In this document: piece after piece, positions 38,809-48,822 of the stretch | How positions within the stretch are numbered: position 1 is the first letter of the stretch | Layout of the letters: every line of letters starts with the position of its first letter | The notes under the pieces: model-generated | Seen by the model: only the letters and a program-made list of their open reading frames with translations | Databases searched by the model: none | Told to the model about the DNA's origin: nothing | Assembly: GCF_002531825.1 (NCBI RefSeq) | Contig: NZ_NWSX01000006.1 | Location: 62,001-126,000, forward strand | DNA: 64,000 nucleotides | Source of the DNA: Rhizobium sp. J15 | Lineage (GTDB): Bacteria; Pseudomonadota; Alphaproteobacteria; Rhizobiales; Rhizobiaceae | Direction: 5' to 3' | Translations under genes and position numbers: made by a program

Positions 38809-40050
38809 GTGCAGACGCAAAAGCTCGATGTCCATGAACATCAGTCGAATGACGCAGCTTTGGCCGAAACAGCCCTTTCGAACCTGCGCCAGCTGAGCAT
38901 GAAACTCGCGATGGCCGAAATAGACATCAGCGTGTTCGACAGCATGCAGCCGCTTGAGGACGACTGGCGGGCCCTGGAGCGCGACAATCTACAGTCGCTT
39001 CACCAGAGCTATGACTGGTGCGCCGCCTGGGTCGACGCCTTTCAGCGGCCGCTTGCGATCCTCAAGGGCACGCATGCCGGCCAGACGGCTTTCATTCTGC
39101 CGGTCGAGATCGTCAAATCCCGCGGGCTTTCCATCGCCAAGTTCATCGCCGCCGACCACAGCAACATCAATACCGGCCTGTTTTCCGAAAACTTTGCAGA
39201 AAGCGGCGGAAGCATCGATGCCGACCAGTTCGCCGGCCAGCTCCAGCACGCGCTGAAGGGCCGGGCCGATCTGCTGCTGTTGCAAAACATTCCGCTGGAA
39301 TGGCGCGGGAGGCAGACGCCGCTGACGGGGCTGCCGATGGTGCAGAACCAGAACCATGCCTACCAGCTGCCGCTCCTTTCCACTTTCGAGGAAACGCTGA
39401 AACAGCTCAACGCCAAGAGCCGGCGCAAGAAATTCCGGGTTCAGTCGCGACGCCTCGAAGCGGCGGGCGGCTTCGAATACGCCGTTCCCGAAACCTCGGA
39501 AGAACAGCACGACCTCCTCGATACGTTCTTCCGGCTGAAAAGCGCCCGCTTCGCCAGCCTCGGCCTGCCTGACGTTTTCGCCGACAAGGAGACGCAGGCC
39601 TTCCTGCACGGCCTCATCAACAGCCGAGACGACATCAGGCAGTCTTTCGGGCTGCAGATGCACGCGTTGCGGCTCAAAGGCGAAAATGAGGGCCGGATCG
39701 CCGCAATTTCGGGCATCTCGCGCAAGGGCGATCACATCATCTGCCAGTTCGGCGCGATCGACGAAGAACTCGTGCCGGATACGAGCCCCGGCGAATTCCT
39801 GTACTGGCAGACCATTTCGGCACTGCACGACAAGGGCGTGGCCCTGTTCGATTTCGGCCTCGGCGACCAGACCTACAAGCGTTCCTGGGCGCCGGTCGAG
39901 ACGGCGCATCACGACGTGGTGCTGCCGATCACGCCGTTCGGCGTCGCCGCCGCCGCTGCGCACCGGTTCGTGACCCGCGGCAAGGCGCATATCAAGGCGC
40001 GCCCGAAACTTTACAAATTCGCCCAGGGCATCCGGGCAAGAATCGGCTGA
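38809..40050 (+). CDS. CelD/BcsL-family GNAT acetyltransferase
   Basis: A 413-aa protein of the GNAT type found in polysaccharide loci (CelD/BcsL-like). The N-terminal part is FDSMQPLEDDWRALERDNLQ with SYDWCAAWVDAF. The acetyl-CoA-type domain is at residues ~210-370 with KSRRKKFRVQSRRLEAAGGF, FFRLKSARFASLGLPDVF and GVALFDFGLGDQTYKRSWAP. It may N- or O-acetylate a sugar donor or polymer. The GTG at 38809 follows GGAGA; a TTG at 38791 is also open. It converges on the Wzz-like gene, leaving only 4 bp between them. Confidence 0.85.
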   Translation: MQTQKLDVHEHQSNDAALAETALSNLRQLSMKLAMAEIDISVFDSMQPLEDDWRALERDNLQSLHQSYDWCAAWVDAFQRPLAILKGTHAGQTAFILPVEIVKSRGLSIAKFIAADHSNINTGLFSENFAESGGSIDADQFAGQLQHALKGRADLLLLQNIPLEWRGRQTPLTGLPMVQNQNHAYQLPLLSTFEETLKQLNAKSRRKKFRVQSRRLEAAGGFEYAVPETSEEQHDLLDTFFRLKSARFASLGLPDVFADKETQAFLHGLINSRDDIRQSFGLQMHALRLKGENEGRIAAISGISRKGDHIICQFGAIDEELVPDTSPGEFLYWQTISALHDKGVALFDFGLGDQTYKRSWAPVETAHHDVVLPITPFGVAAAAAHRFVTRGKAHIKARPKLYKFAQGIRARIG

Positions 40051-40054
40051 TCGC

Positions 40055-42217
40055 TCAGGCCGCGCGACCGAATTCCTGCTCCGCCCCTTCGCCGCCCGAC
40101 ATCAGCACGACGCGCTCGTAACCTGCGGCCTGGAATTCGGTCATCAGCGTCACGAAGACGGCCTCTTCCATCTCCGGCAGGGAAAGGATGATCTCGACGT
40201 CGCGGCTGTGCGTCAGCCGAGAGACGCCGGCGACATCGGCCGCACCACATTCGACGACCACGAGGTCATAAGCGGCGGCGAGCGCATCGAGAAGCAGCGA
40301 CAGCCTGTCGACGCCACGCATGGCGCGGCGCACATCGCTCCGGCCTTGCGGGATCAGATGGGCATCGGAAAAGCGGTCGCCGTGGATCGTGTCGCCAAAG
40401 GCCGCATCGCCGCAAAGCAGATCGGTGACGCCGGGGGCCGCCCGGTCTTCGGCCATCAGTTCGGTCGGATAACCGGAACCGGTCATGTCGATCAGGATGA
40501 CGCGGCGGCCGGCGTCGGCGAGCATGCGGGTCAACAAAACCGTCGCGGCCGAGCCATTGTCGCCAGTCGGAGATATGGCGATCGCCAGCGGTGCCCGGCT
40601 GCCGGTCAGATAATCCGCAACCGATGCAACGGAGAATTCATTGTCGTCCTCCGGCGCCTCTTCGGCGGCCTCAAGCTCCTCGACTGCCTCGTCCTCATCC
40701 GCGACGGCGGCAAGCATGCTCGGCTGGACAGGCCTTCTCGCGGCGACGGCGACCGGAGCGGCCTGCGGCGCCTCGTCCTCAATGGCCTCCTCATCGGACG
40801 CCTTCGGGGCGATGTCGGCGGCGCGCAGCGCCCGGCCGCTGAAGAGTTCGGTCAGCATGATAACGATCGCGCTGACGATCAGCGTCGCGACGGCGGCGAC
40901 GACGACGATAGGCACGACCTTCGGGAAATAGGGATCGACCGGCTCGATCGCCTTGGAAACGATGCGGGCATCGGCGGGGCTCGAATTGCTGTCGGCGCGG
41001 GAAGCGGCCTCGCGGTAGCGAACCAGATAGGTTTCCAGCAACTGGCGCTGCGCGTTTGCCTCACGCTCCAGTGCATTGAGGCCGACCTCGTCTTCGCCGG
41101 CGCGGGCGCTGTTGGCCTGAACCGTGTCTTTCTGGCGCTCCAGTTCACTCGCGCGGAGATCGGCAACCTTCGCCTCGTTTTCGATGCTCGCCAGGATCTT
41201 CTGCGTCTCCTGGCGGATCTGGCCGCGGATATCGGAGAGCTGGGCGCGCAGGCTCTTCAGCCGCGGATGACTGTTGAGAAGGCTGGTCTGGAGGTCTGAT
41301 ATTTGCGACTGGAGACCGGATTCCGTCGCCTTCAGCCGCTGGATCGCCTGCGAGGACATGATGTCGGGCAGCGTGTCGGAGGACTCGCCGGACGACAGCG
41401 CATTGCGCACCGCCTGCGCCCTTGCCTCGGCATTGGCCTTGTCGCCCCGTACACGGGTCAGCTCGGCGGAGATGTCGTTCAGTTGCTGGGCCGGAAAAGT
41501 GGTCGTGCCGTTCGTCTGCAACAGCCCGTGGGTGGTGCGGTATTCGGCCACCTTCTTCTCGGCCTCGGAGACCTTCTGCCGCAGGCTTTCGATCTCCGGC
41601 TCCAGCCAGCGCGTCGCTTCCGAATTGGAATCCAGCTTGGCGCCGCTCTGGATCGAGAGATAGACCTTCGCCATGGCGTTCGGAATGGCGGCGGCGAGCT
41701 TCGGATCCTTGGAAGTGAAGGTGATGCCGATGACGCGCGACCCCGGCACCTGATAGACCTGCAGGCGTTCGGTGAAGGCGTCGATGACGCGCTCTTCCGG
41801 CGGGTTTTCCAGCGGGTTCTTCTTCAGGTGCAGCTTCACCAGGATGCTGCTCATCGCCGAGCCACTGGCGGCATCGTCGAATTCCGGCAGGTCGTAGAGC
41901 TTGAGATCGTTGATGACCCGCTTGAGGAGATCGGCCGATTGCAGGAGCTGCACCTGGCTGGCGATGTTCAATTCATCCATCAGCGGGCTGGCGCTTACAT
42001 CATTGACCTGCTGGGTGCTGGCGAAAGCCGGCGCTCGCGGCTCGATGAGAAGGCGTGTCTCGCTGCGATATTGCGGCGACATGAGCTTGGCGCCGGCGAA
42101 GGCGGCGCCCGCCGCCATGAGGGTAATCGTCAAAATCCTGAGACGGCGCGCCCAAACCGCGCGGGCCAACTGGCCGAGGTCGATGTCCACATCCTGATCA
42201 CGCACTACGCCGGACAT
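40055..42217 (-). CDS. Wzz/GumC-type polysaccharide co-polymerase fused to a degenerate BY-kinase domain
   Basis: A 720-aa inner-membrane protein that should set polymer length and couple to export. The Wzz domain starts with DIDLGQLARAVWARRLRILT and the first membrane segment (~27-45). A long coiled coil spans ~190-420, and the second segment VVPIVVVAAVATLIVSAIVI is at ~440-460. An acidic linker follows, then a Rossmann domain like a bacterial tyrosine kinase (~545-700). Its P-loop reads ISPTGDNGSAAT without the Lys, Walker A' reads LIDM, and Walker B is VVVECGA, not IIDTP. No terminal Tyr cluster is seen, so kinase activity is unlikely. It diverges from the export lipoprotein gene. Confidence 0.88.
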   Translation of the reverse strand: MSGVVRDQDVDIDLGQLARAVWARRLRILTITLMAAGAAFAGAKLMSPQYRSETRLLIEPRAPAFASTQQVNDVSASPLMDELNIASQVQLLQSADLLKRVINDLKLYDLPEFDDAASGSAMSSILVKLHLKKNPLENPPEERVIDAFTERLQVYQVPGSRVIGITFTSKDPKLAAAIPNAMAKVYLSIQSGAKLDSNSEATRWLEPEIESLRQKVSEAEKKVAEYRTTHGLLQTNGTTTFPAQQLNDISAELTRVRGDKANAEARAQAVRNALSSGESSDTLPDIMSSQAIQRLKATESGLQSQISDLQTSLLNSHPRLKSLRAQLSDIRGQIRQETQKILASIENEAKVADLRASELERQKDTVQANSARAGEDEVGLNALEREANAQRQLLETYLVRYREAASRADSNSSPADARIVSKAIEPVDPYFPKVVPIVVVAAVATLIVSAIVIMLTELFSGRALRAADIAPKASDEEAIEDEAPQAAPVAVAARRPVQPSMLAAVADEDEAVEELEAAEEAPEDDNEFSVASVADYLTGSRAPLAIAISPTGDNGSAATVLLTRMLADAGRRVILIDMTGSGYPTELMAEDRAAPGVTDLLCGDAAFGDTIHGDRFSDAHLIPQGRSDVRRAMRGVDRLSLLLDALAAAYDLVVVECGAADVAGVSRLTHSRDVEIILSLPEMEEAVFVTLMTEFQAAGYERVVLMSGGEGAEQEFGRAA

Positions 42218-42406
42218 GCTCTTACTCCACAACAAATGTGCCGTAAGCGTAAACGACCATGGTAACTCAACGGTTAATGGCGAACTTCCAAGAAATAAGC
42301 ACCGATCGACAAGGAACTCGGGAAATCGCAGAGGTTTTTTACCGGGCATTAACCCTAACGGATCGATAACGACATCACCGAGTTCATTTTCTGTGAGCAC
42401 AAGCGG

Positions 42407-42982
42407 ATGTCTGTCGCCCCGCCCAAGATCCTTTTGGCCCTGAGCCTTGCAGCCATGACGGCAGCATTGGGCGGCTGCACGACGTATAAGCCGGCTCCAA
42501 AAGCCTTCAACGAGGCGACCATCCAGCCCTATACGCTTGATAGCGGCGACCGGCTGCGTGTCACCGTCTTCGATCAGCAGAGCCTGACCAACACCTACAC
42601 GGTGGATCAGGCCGGCTATATCGCCTTCCCCCTCATCGGCCAGGTCCCTGCCCGCGGCCGGACCTTGCAGCAGCTCTCGGGACAGATCGCCCAAAAACTG
42701 CAGCAGGGCTATCTTCGCGACCCCGACGTCACCATCGATGTCGATCGCTACCGCTCGATCTTCATCATGGGCGAAGTCGGCCAGCCCGGCCAATATGCCT
42801 ATGTTCCCGGCATGACCGTGCAGAACGCCATCGCCGTTGCCGGCGGCTTCACCAGCCGCGCCAACCAGAGCATGGTCGACGTGACCCGCAAGATCAACGG
42901 ACAGGTGCTGACCGGCCGGATCAACATTTCCGGGCCGATCATCGCCGGCGACACGATCTACGTCCGCGAACGGCTCTTCTGA
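42407..42982 (+). CDS. Polysaccharide export lipoprotein (Wza/ExoF-like)
   Basis: A 191-aa outer-membrane export protein. The lipobox is visible in MTAALGGCTTYKP, with acylated Cys near residue 24. The Poly_export domain begins YTLDSGDRLRVTVFDQQSL and is followed by one SLBB domain, FIMGEVGQPGQYAYVPGMTV. It is shorter than Wza and lacks the C-terminal helix barrel, as in many rhizobial homologues. The 189-bp divergent region to the Wzz-like gene (42218-42406) has AT-rich patches and probably two promoters. Confidence 0.92.
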   Translation: MSVAPPKILLALSLAAMTAALGGCTTYKPAPKAFNEATIQPYTLDSGDRLRVTVFDQQSLTNTYTVDQAGYIAFPLIGQVPARGRTLQQLSGQIAQKLQQGYLRDPDVTIDVDRYRSIFIMGEVGQPGQYAYVPGMTVQNAIAVAGGFTSRANQSMVDVTRKINGQVLTGRINISGPIIAGDTIYVRERLF

Positions 42983-42985
42983 GCG

Positions 42986-44155
42986 ATGACAAAACAGAAG
43001 CCGCTCCGCATCCTCCATTGCTTCAGGTCGCCGGTCGGCGGGATTTTCCGCCATGTCCGCGATCTCGTCGAGGAGCACAGCAAGGCCGGCCATCAAATCG
43101 GCATTCTCTGCGACAGCTCGACCGGCGGCGAACACGAGGACAGCCTTTTCGACGATATCCGCCCATATCTCTCGCTCGGCCTGACACGCGTGCCGATCCG
43201 GCGCTCGGTCAGCCCGTCCGACATTGCGACGATGTGGGATACGTACAAGAAAATCAAAAGTTTGCGGCCGGATGTGCTGCACGGGCACGGCGCCAAAGGC
43301 GGCGTGCTCGCGCGACTTGCCGGCTCAGCCTTGCGGGTGAACAGGTATCGCGTAGCCCGCCTCTATACTGCGCATGGCGGAAGCCTGCATTATTCGCGCT
43401 CCTCCTTCACGGGACAGTTCGTCCTCAGGATGGAGCGCCTGCAGGAATATTTCACCGATGCGCTGGTCTTCATCTGCGAATATGAACGCGACACCTATGC
43501 GCGCAAGGTGGGCAAGCCGCGGACGAAGACGCAACTGATCTACAACGGCATCGGCGAACGGGAGTTCGAACCGATCCATACCCGGTCGGACGCTGTCCAC
43601 TTCATCTATGTCGGCATGCTCCGGGACCTCAAGGGTCCCGATCTGTTTGTCGATGCCTTCGCCAAGACCGAGCGGCTGCTCGGCCGGCCGCTTTCGGCGC
43701 TGATGATCGGCGACGGGCCTGACCGTGACCGCTACCGCGAGATGATGGTGGAACGCGGCCTCGGCAAGCGTATCGGCATGCTGCCGGCCATGCGCATCCA
43801 CGAAGCCTTCGCCATGGCGCAGAACCTCGTCGTTCCCTCTCGTGCCGAAGCCATGCCCTATATCGTGCTCGAAGGGCTCGGCGCCGGCAAGACGATCATT
43901 GCAAGCCGCGTCGGTGGGATTCCCGAGGTACTTGGCAAGGACAGTCCGGCCCTGGTGGAGCCCGGCAATTCCGACGATCTCGCCCGCGTCATGGCGGAAG
44001 CGCTGAGCACGCCCGGCTGGCACGCGAGAACAATGCCCTCGCGTGAAGCAGTAAAGGCCGTGTTTTCCTCGGCCGTGATGGCGCAGGATGTTCTGAAATT
44101 GTACCATGAGCTCGTCGATCCCGCGGCCAGGCAAGCAATGCCCGTCGCCTCGTAA
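42986..44155 (+). CDS. Glycosyltransferase family 4
   Basis: A 389-aa GT-B glycosyltransferase that adds a sugar to a lipid-linked repeat unit, 3 bp after the export protein. The N-terminal glycine-rich segment is ILHCFRSPVGGIFRHVRDL; the donor-binding E-x7-E region reads VVPSRAEAMPYIVLEGLGAG, and VGGIPEVLGKDSPALVEPGN follows. The LHGHGAKGGVLARLAG segment near residue 91 fits GT4. The donor sugar cannot be read from the sequence. It is the only non-priming transferase in this locus. Confidence 0.92.
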   Translation: MTKQKPLRILHCFRSPVGGIFRHVRDLVEEHSKAGHQIGILCDSSTGGEHEDSLFDDIRPYLSLGLTRVPIRRSVSPSDIATMWDTYKKIKSLRPDVLHGHGAKGGVLARLAGSALRVNRYRVARLYTAHGGSLHYSRSSFTGQFVLRMERLQEYFTDALVFICEYERDTYARKVGKPRTKTQLIYNGIGEREFEPIHTRSDAVHFIYVGMLRDLKGPDLFVDAFAKTERLLGRPLSALMIGDGPDRDRYREMMVERGLGKRIGMLPAMRIHEAFAMAQNLVVPSRAEAMPYIVLEGLGAGKTIIASRVGGIPEVLGKDSPALVEPGNSDDLARVMAEALSTPGWHARTMPSREAVKAVFSSAVMAQDVLKLYHELVDPAARQAMPVAS

Positions 44156-44211
44156 ATATTTCTTAGGGGCTTTCTGGTATTTCGCTTGCTGACAACGAGC
44201 GACAAAACCCC

Positions 44212-45774
44212 ATGAACAAACTGGAAAAAGGCGATCAGTTCGACATAGAAGCACTGCGCAGGCAGGTTTCCGACGTCGAGGCGCGCGGCGATGCGGCCGA
44301 GGAGAAATCTTCCGGGCCGATCGAGATCAATCCCTATGCCCGGCAGATCGCCGAACAGTTCCGCGACGGCCCGCAATCGCCCGTGATCATCATCGGGCAG
44401 TTGCGGCTCCTGGAATTCCTGGCGCTCTTCGCCATCGCCCTGATCGCCCACTATTTCTGGCCCGGCGATGGCAGCGATACTCCGCTGGTGCGCGCCGGCA
44501 TGGCGGCGATCGCTTCGGCCCTGACGGTCGTCGGTCTACAGCTTGCCGACACCTACACCATTCCCGCGCTTCGGGCCAAGCTCAGGCTGATGCCGCGCAT
44601 CCTCGCCTCATGGACGATCGCGCTTGTCTTGACCGCCGGCTTTTTCGCACTGGTCCGCGGGACGACATGGGCGATGGTCGATGCCTATATCCCCTGGTTC
44701 GTGGCGGGCGCGCTCTTCCTCGCGGCCGAGCGATTCCTCGTCTCCTACGGCATCCGCAACTGGGCCCGCAACGGCATCATGGAGCGGCGCGCCGTCATCG
44801 TCGGCGGTGGCGAACCGGCCAAGGAGCTGATCCGCATTCTCGAACAACAGGCCGACAACGACATCCGCATCTGCGGCATCTTCGACGACCGCGGCGAGAA
44901 GCGCTCGCCGATCATGGTCGCCGGCTATCCGAAGCTCGGCACCGTGGCCGAACTCGTCGAATTCGTGCGGCTGACGCGCATCGACATGCTGATCATCGCT
45001 TTGCCGCTGTCGGCCGAGGCGCGCATCTTCGACCTCTTGAAGAAGCTCTGGGTGCTGCCGGTGGATATCCGCCTGGCTGCGCATGCCAACCGGCTGCGTT
45101 TCCGGCCGCGCGCCTATTCGCATGTCGGCTCGGTGCCGATGCTCGACATCTTCAAGAAGCCGATCCGCGACTGGGATTCCGTTGCCAAGCGCGGCTTCGA
45201 CATCTTCTTCACGCTGATTGCGCTTGCATTGCTCTGGCCGCTGATGGTCGCAACCGCGATCGCCATCAAGGCGACGTCCGAAGGTCCTGTTTTCTTCATG
45301 CAGAAGCGTCACGGCTTCAACAATGAAGTCATCAACGTCTTCAAGTTCCGCTCGATGTATACCAACATGGCCGACCCCACAGGCAAGGCCGCGGTGACCA
45401 AGGGCGATCCGCGCGTCACCCGTGTCGGCCGCTTCATCCGCAAGACTTCGATCGACGAACTGCCGCAGCTTTTCAACGTGCTGCGCGGCGAGCTTTCCCT
45501 CGTCGGCCCGCGTCCGCATGCGGTTCTTGCCCAGGCACGTGACCGCGCCTTCGCCGATGTCGTCGAAGGCTATTTCGCCCGCCACCGCGTCAAGCCTGGT
45601 GTGACCGGCTGGGCGCAGATCAACGGCTGGCGCGGCGAAGTGGACAATGACGAGAAGATCAAGTTCCGCACGGCCTACGATCTCTACTATATCGAGAACT
45701 GGTCGCTCTGGTTCGATCTCAAGATCCTGTTCCTGACGCCGATCCGGCTGCTCAACACGGAAAATGCCTATTGA
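44212..45774 (+). CDS. Undecaprenyl-phosphate glycosyl-1-phosphotransferase (WcaJ/GumD type)
   Basis: A 520-aa polyprenyl-phosphate glycosyl-phosphotransferase that starts repeat-unit synthesis, in the inner membrane. Membrane segments fall at ~65-165 and ~320-345. The middle region [20 protein letters not shown] is a CoA-binding-like Rossmann domain. The catalytic C-terminal bacterial sugar transferase domain starts at [20 protein letters not shown], with [40 protein letters not shown] and GPRPHAV. Glucose-1-phosphate is the likely donor by family. The next gene overlaps its stop codon by 4 bp. Confidence 0.93.
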   Translation: MNKLEKGDQFDIEALRRQVSDVEARGDAAEEKSSGPIEINPYARQIAEQFRDGPQSPVIIIGQLRLLEFLALFAIALIAHYFWPGDGSDTPLVRAGMAAIASALTVVGLQLADTYTIPALRAKLRLMPRILASWTIALVLTAGFFALVRGTTWAMVDAYIPWFVAGALFLAAERFLVSYGIRNWARNGIMERRAVIVGGGEPAKELIRILEQQADNDIRICGIFDDRGEKRSPIMVAGYPKLGTVAELVEFVRLTRIDMLIIALPLSAEARIFDLLKKLWVLPVDIRLAAHANRLRFRPRAYSHVGSVPMLDIFKKPIRDWDSVAKRGFDIFFTLIALALLWPLMVATAIAIKATSEGPVFFMQKRHGFNNEVINVFKFRSMYTNMADPTGKAAVTKGDPRVTRVGRFIRKTSIDELPQLFNVLRGELSLVGPRPHAVLAQARDRAFADVVEGYFARHRVKPGVTGWAQINGWRGEVDNDEKIKFRTAYDLYYIENWSLWFDLKILFLTPIRLLNTENAY

Positions 45775-47012
45775 GCGCGATCGAGGCGACATATTCGCGT
45801 GTCGCCCAGCCGCAGCGGATGACGCTGCGCTTGATCGGCTCGGCCTTCGTCGCCTTCGGCGTCTTTCTGTCCGGCTTCGTCATCGACGAGCCCGCCCCCT
45901 ATGAACTCTGGATGGCGGGGCTGATCGGCCTCTGGTTCATCCTCGGCCTGAAGATCTCGCGCAGCGTGGCGCCGCTGCTTGCCCTGCTCCTCACCTTCAA
46001 TATCGGCGGCATGCTGTCGCTGACGCAGATGAAGGACCTGGCGACGGGGCCGATGTATATCGCCGTCTCGACCTTCCTGGCGCTGACGGCGGTCTTCTAC
46101 GCGGCGATCATCGAGGACAGCCACAAGCGGCTGCCGCTGATCTTCAACGCCTGGGCCTTCGCCGCCGTCGCCACTTCGGCGCTCGGCGTGCTCGGCTATT
46201 TCCACGCGTTTCCCGGCTCCGAGGTCTTCACGCTCTACGACCGCGCCAAAGGCGCCTTCCAGGATCCGAATGTTTTCGGCCCTTTTCTGGTGCCGCCGTC
46301 GCTCCACCTCATCCACGGCATCCTCGTCGGCGACCTGAAGAAGTCGCCATTGAAGGCCGCAGCCCTGCTGGTGATTGCGCTCGGTATCTTCCTGTCCTTT
46401 TCCCGCGCCGCCTGGGGCCTCTTTGCCCTCGGCGTGCTGCTGCTGATCTTCATCATGCTGCTGAAGGAGCGCAGCGGCGCCTTTCGCCTGAGAGTCCTGA
46501 TCCTGTCGCTGGCGGCGATCATCATGCTGATCGCGTCGCTGCTCGTGGCGCTGCAGATCCCGAAGGTCGCAGAACTGTTTTCGGCCCGTGCGCAGCTGGT
46601 GCAGCAATATGACGGTGAGCATCTCGGCCGCTTCGAGCGCCACAGGATCGGCTTCACCATGATGATGGAGCGCCCGCTCGGCATCGGGCCGCTGGTGTTC
46701 GGCACCATGTTTCCCGAGGACGAGCACAATATCTGGCTGAAATCGCTGACCAGCTATGGCTGGCTCGGCTTCATCAGCTATGTCGGCATGCTGATCTGGA
46801 CGCTCGCCATCGGCTTTCGCAACCTGCTGCTTGACCGGCCCTGGCAACCCTTCCTGATGATCGCCTGGATTTCTGTGCTCGGCCACGCGGCGATCGGCAA
46901 CGTCATCGACATCGATCATTGGCGGCACGTCTACCTGCTCTTCGGCACGGTCTGGGGCTGTGTCGCGCTGGAAGCGCGGCACAGGCGCCGAAGCTCCGTG
47001 GCAGCGGCGTGA
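45771..47012 (+). CDS. O-antigen ligase/polymerase (Wzy-like) membrane protein
   Basis: A 413-aa integral membrane protein with about ten hydrophobic segments, placed last in the locus. The large periplasmic loop after residue ~260 includes GEHLGRFERHRIGFTMMMER, typical of O-antigen polymerase/ligase proteins, then PLGIGPLVFGTMFPEDEHNI. It probably polymerises repeats. The start is uncertain: TTG at 45771 overlaps the previous stop (TTGA); ATG at 45819 (MTLRLIGSAF) is an alternative. Confidence 0.88.
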   Translation: MSAIEATYSRVAQPQRMTLRLIGSAFVAFGVFLSGFVIDEPAPYELWMAGLIGLWFILGLKISRSVAPLLALLLTFNIGGMLSLTQMKDLATGPMYIAVSTFLALTAVFYAAIIEDSHKRLPLIFNAWAFAAVATSALGVLGYFHAFPGSEVFTLYDRAKGAFQDPNVFGPFLVPPSLHLIHGILVGDLKKSPLKAAALLVIALGIFLSFSRAAWGLFALGVLLLIFIMLLKERSGAFRLRVLILSLAAIIMLIASLLVALQIPKVAELFSARAQLVQQYDGEHLGRFERHRIGFTMMMERPLGIGPLVFGTMFPEDEHNIWLKSLTSYGWLGFISYVGMLIWTLAIGFRNLLLDRPWQPFLMIAWISVLGHAAIGNVIDIDHWRHVYLLFGTVWGCVALEARHRRRSSVAAA

Positions 47013-47019
47013 GGTCTGC

Positions 47020-47856
47020 CTATTTCGTCGCCCCTGCCGTCAAGCCGGCGATAAACCGCCGCTGGAAGATGAGATAGGTCACGATCAGCGGAGCGATGAC
47101 GATCACGGCACCGGCGGTCAGCACCGGCGTATTGACCGTGTAGCGTCCCTGGAAAAACAGCATGCCGAGAGGCAGCGTCCGATAGGCATCGTCATTGACC
47201 AGAATGAAGGGAATGAGAAACTCGTTCCAGGTCCATATGAACAGGAACAGCGCCAGTGTCGACATTGCCGGCACCATGAGGGGTACGACGATCTTGCGAA
47301 GAATATAGAAGCGTCCGGCGCCGTCGAGGACCGCCGCTTCCAGGATTTCTTCCGGCAATTGCTGCATCGCGCTCGCGAGGAAGATCGTCGAGAACGGGAT
47401 CGACATGGCGATCTGCGGCACGATCACCGCCGCATAGGTATTGATCCAGCCGAGGTAGCGCATCTCATAATAAAGCGGGATGATGAAGGCTTCCGCCGGC
47501 ACCATCATGCCGATCGTCAGGATCGCGAACAGCGTGCGTCGGAGCGGGAAGGACAGGAACGCGAAGGCGAAGCCCGTCAGCAGACCCAGGAAAACGCTGG
47601 CGGCGACGACCGGTATGACGACGATGATCGAATTCCAGAAGTAGATATTGAAATGCCCGGCATTCCAGGCATCGAGGTAATTTTCGAAATGCGGATATGC
47701 CGGCAGGGCGAAGGCACCCTTCAGCACGTCGGCCTTGCTCTTGATCGAGGTCAGAAGCAGAAGCAGGAATGGCGTGATCGTTACGAAAGCGAGAAGCCAG
47801 AGGAGAATGCGCAGGGATAGCGTAGCGGCGGGGATGTTGGACGAACGGCTCATCAA
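47020..47856 (-). CDS. Carbohydrate ABC transporter permease (MalG type)
   Basis: A 278-aa inner-membrane permease of the CUT1 sugar importer family with six membrane segments. The EAA loop that docks the ATPase is EILEAAVLDGAGRFYILRKI, followed by VVPLMVPAMSTL. N-terminal LSLRILLWLLAFVTITPFLL is typical. It overlaps the first permease gene by 4 bp (ATGA). No ATPase gene is found nearby, so it should share one from elsewhere. Confidence 0.93.
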   Translation of the reverse strand: MMSRSSNIPAATLSLRILLWLLAFVTITPFLLLLLTSIKSKADVLKGAFALPAYPHFENYLDAWNAGHFNIYFWNSIIVVIPVVAASVFLGLLTGFAFAFLSFPLRRTLFAILTIGMMVPAEAFIIPLYYEMRYLGWINTYAAVIVPQIAMSIPFSTIFLASAMQQLPEEILEAAVLDGAGRFYILRKIVVPLMVPAMSTLALFLFIWTWNEFLIPFILVNDDAYRTLPLGMLFFQGRYTVNTPVLTAGAVIVIAPLIVTYLIFQRRFIAGLTAGATK

Positions 47857-48746
47857 GCCACCCCTCTGCTTTGTGAGCCCACGAACCGGTGAATTACATA
47901 GTTGATAATGAATGTGAGTGCCGCGCCGACGATGGCGATGGCCGCCGCCGCGCCGAAGCGATTGAGCTCGAAACCGAGCTGATACATGTAGATATTCGGC
48001 ACGAGTGTCGCGTTCGCAGGCCCGCCGCGGGTCATCGTGAAAATCAGGTCGAAGCTCTTGATCGACGCAATGACGGTCAAGAGCAGCACCACCCTGATCT
48101 CAGGCAGGAGAAGCGGCAGCGTTACCCAGAAGAAGGTTTTGCGCGCCGAAGCGCCATCGACCTTGGCCGCGTCGAAAAGGGACGGGTCGATGCGCTGAAT
48201 TCCGGTCAGGAAGATGACCATGCAGAAGCCAAAGAAATACCATGTCGCGACGATCCCGACCGCCGAAAGCGCGAAATTGAAATCTCCGAGCCAGGGCAGT
48301 GCGAACATGCCCAATCCCACTGCCCTCAGAAACTGATTGAACGGGCCGAATGCGGGATTGTAGAGCCATGCCCAAATGATGCCCAAAACGGCCGTCGGCA
48401 TGATGTAGGGCAGGAACAGGAACGTCCGCAGGGCGAGCTGTTCGCGCTGTTTCAGATTCCAGACGCAAGCGGCAAGCGTGATGCCGAGCACGAGCGGCAA
48501 GACACAATAGAAAATCATCAGCTGGGCGTTGTTGCGTAGGGCAATATAAAAGCGACTGTCGGAAAACAGATCGAAATAATTGCTGAGGCCAACCCATCTC
48601 GGCATGCTCACGCCGTCCCAGCTGGTCAGGCTCAAACCCAAGGCGGCAATGATCGGCCCGAAGACGAAAGCTCCGTAGAGCAGCAGCCCGGGCAGCAGGT
48701 AGATCAAATTGGTATGTTGGGAACCGTCGAGTTTGGAGCGTTTCAT
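47853..48746 (-). CDS. Carbohydrate ABC transporter permease (MalF type)
   Basis: The partner CUT1 permease, 297 aa, with six membrane segments and the EAA loop SLFDAAKVDGASARKTFFWV. It has the N-terminal YLLPGLLLYGAFVFGPIIAA. It is translated before the MalG-type gene and lies 119 bp after the binding-protein gene, with a strong hairpin in that gap, which is typical of sugar operons where the binding protein is made in excess. Confidence 0.93.
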   Translation of the reverse strand: MKRSKLDGSQHTNLIYLLPGLLLYGAFVFGPIIAALGLSLTSWDGVSMPRWVGLSNYFDLFSDSRFYIALRNNAQLMIFYCVLPLVLGITLAACVWNLKQREQLALRTFLFLPYIMPTAVLGIIWAWLYNPAFGPFNQFLRAVGLGMFALPWLGDFNFALSAVGIVATWYFFGFCMVIFLTGIQRIDPSLFDAAKVDGASARKTFFWVTLPLLLPEIRVVLLLTVIASIKSFDLIFTMTRGGPANATLVPNIYMYQLGFELNRFGAAAAIAIVGAALTFIINYVIHRFVGSQSRGVA

Positions 48747-48822
48747 CCATTACTCCGTCAAGCCAAAGCTATGGTCGTCGCGCCGCAAGCCGAGATTGCC
48801 GCGCCCGTTGATCTCAGAAGCA

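Noticed and set aside
42218..43288. Upstream extension of the Wzz-like frame to 43288
   Set aside because: It would run across the divergent promoter and the export protein gene; the ATG at 42217 starts with the Wzz domain.
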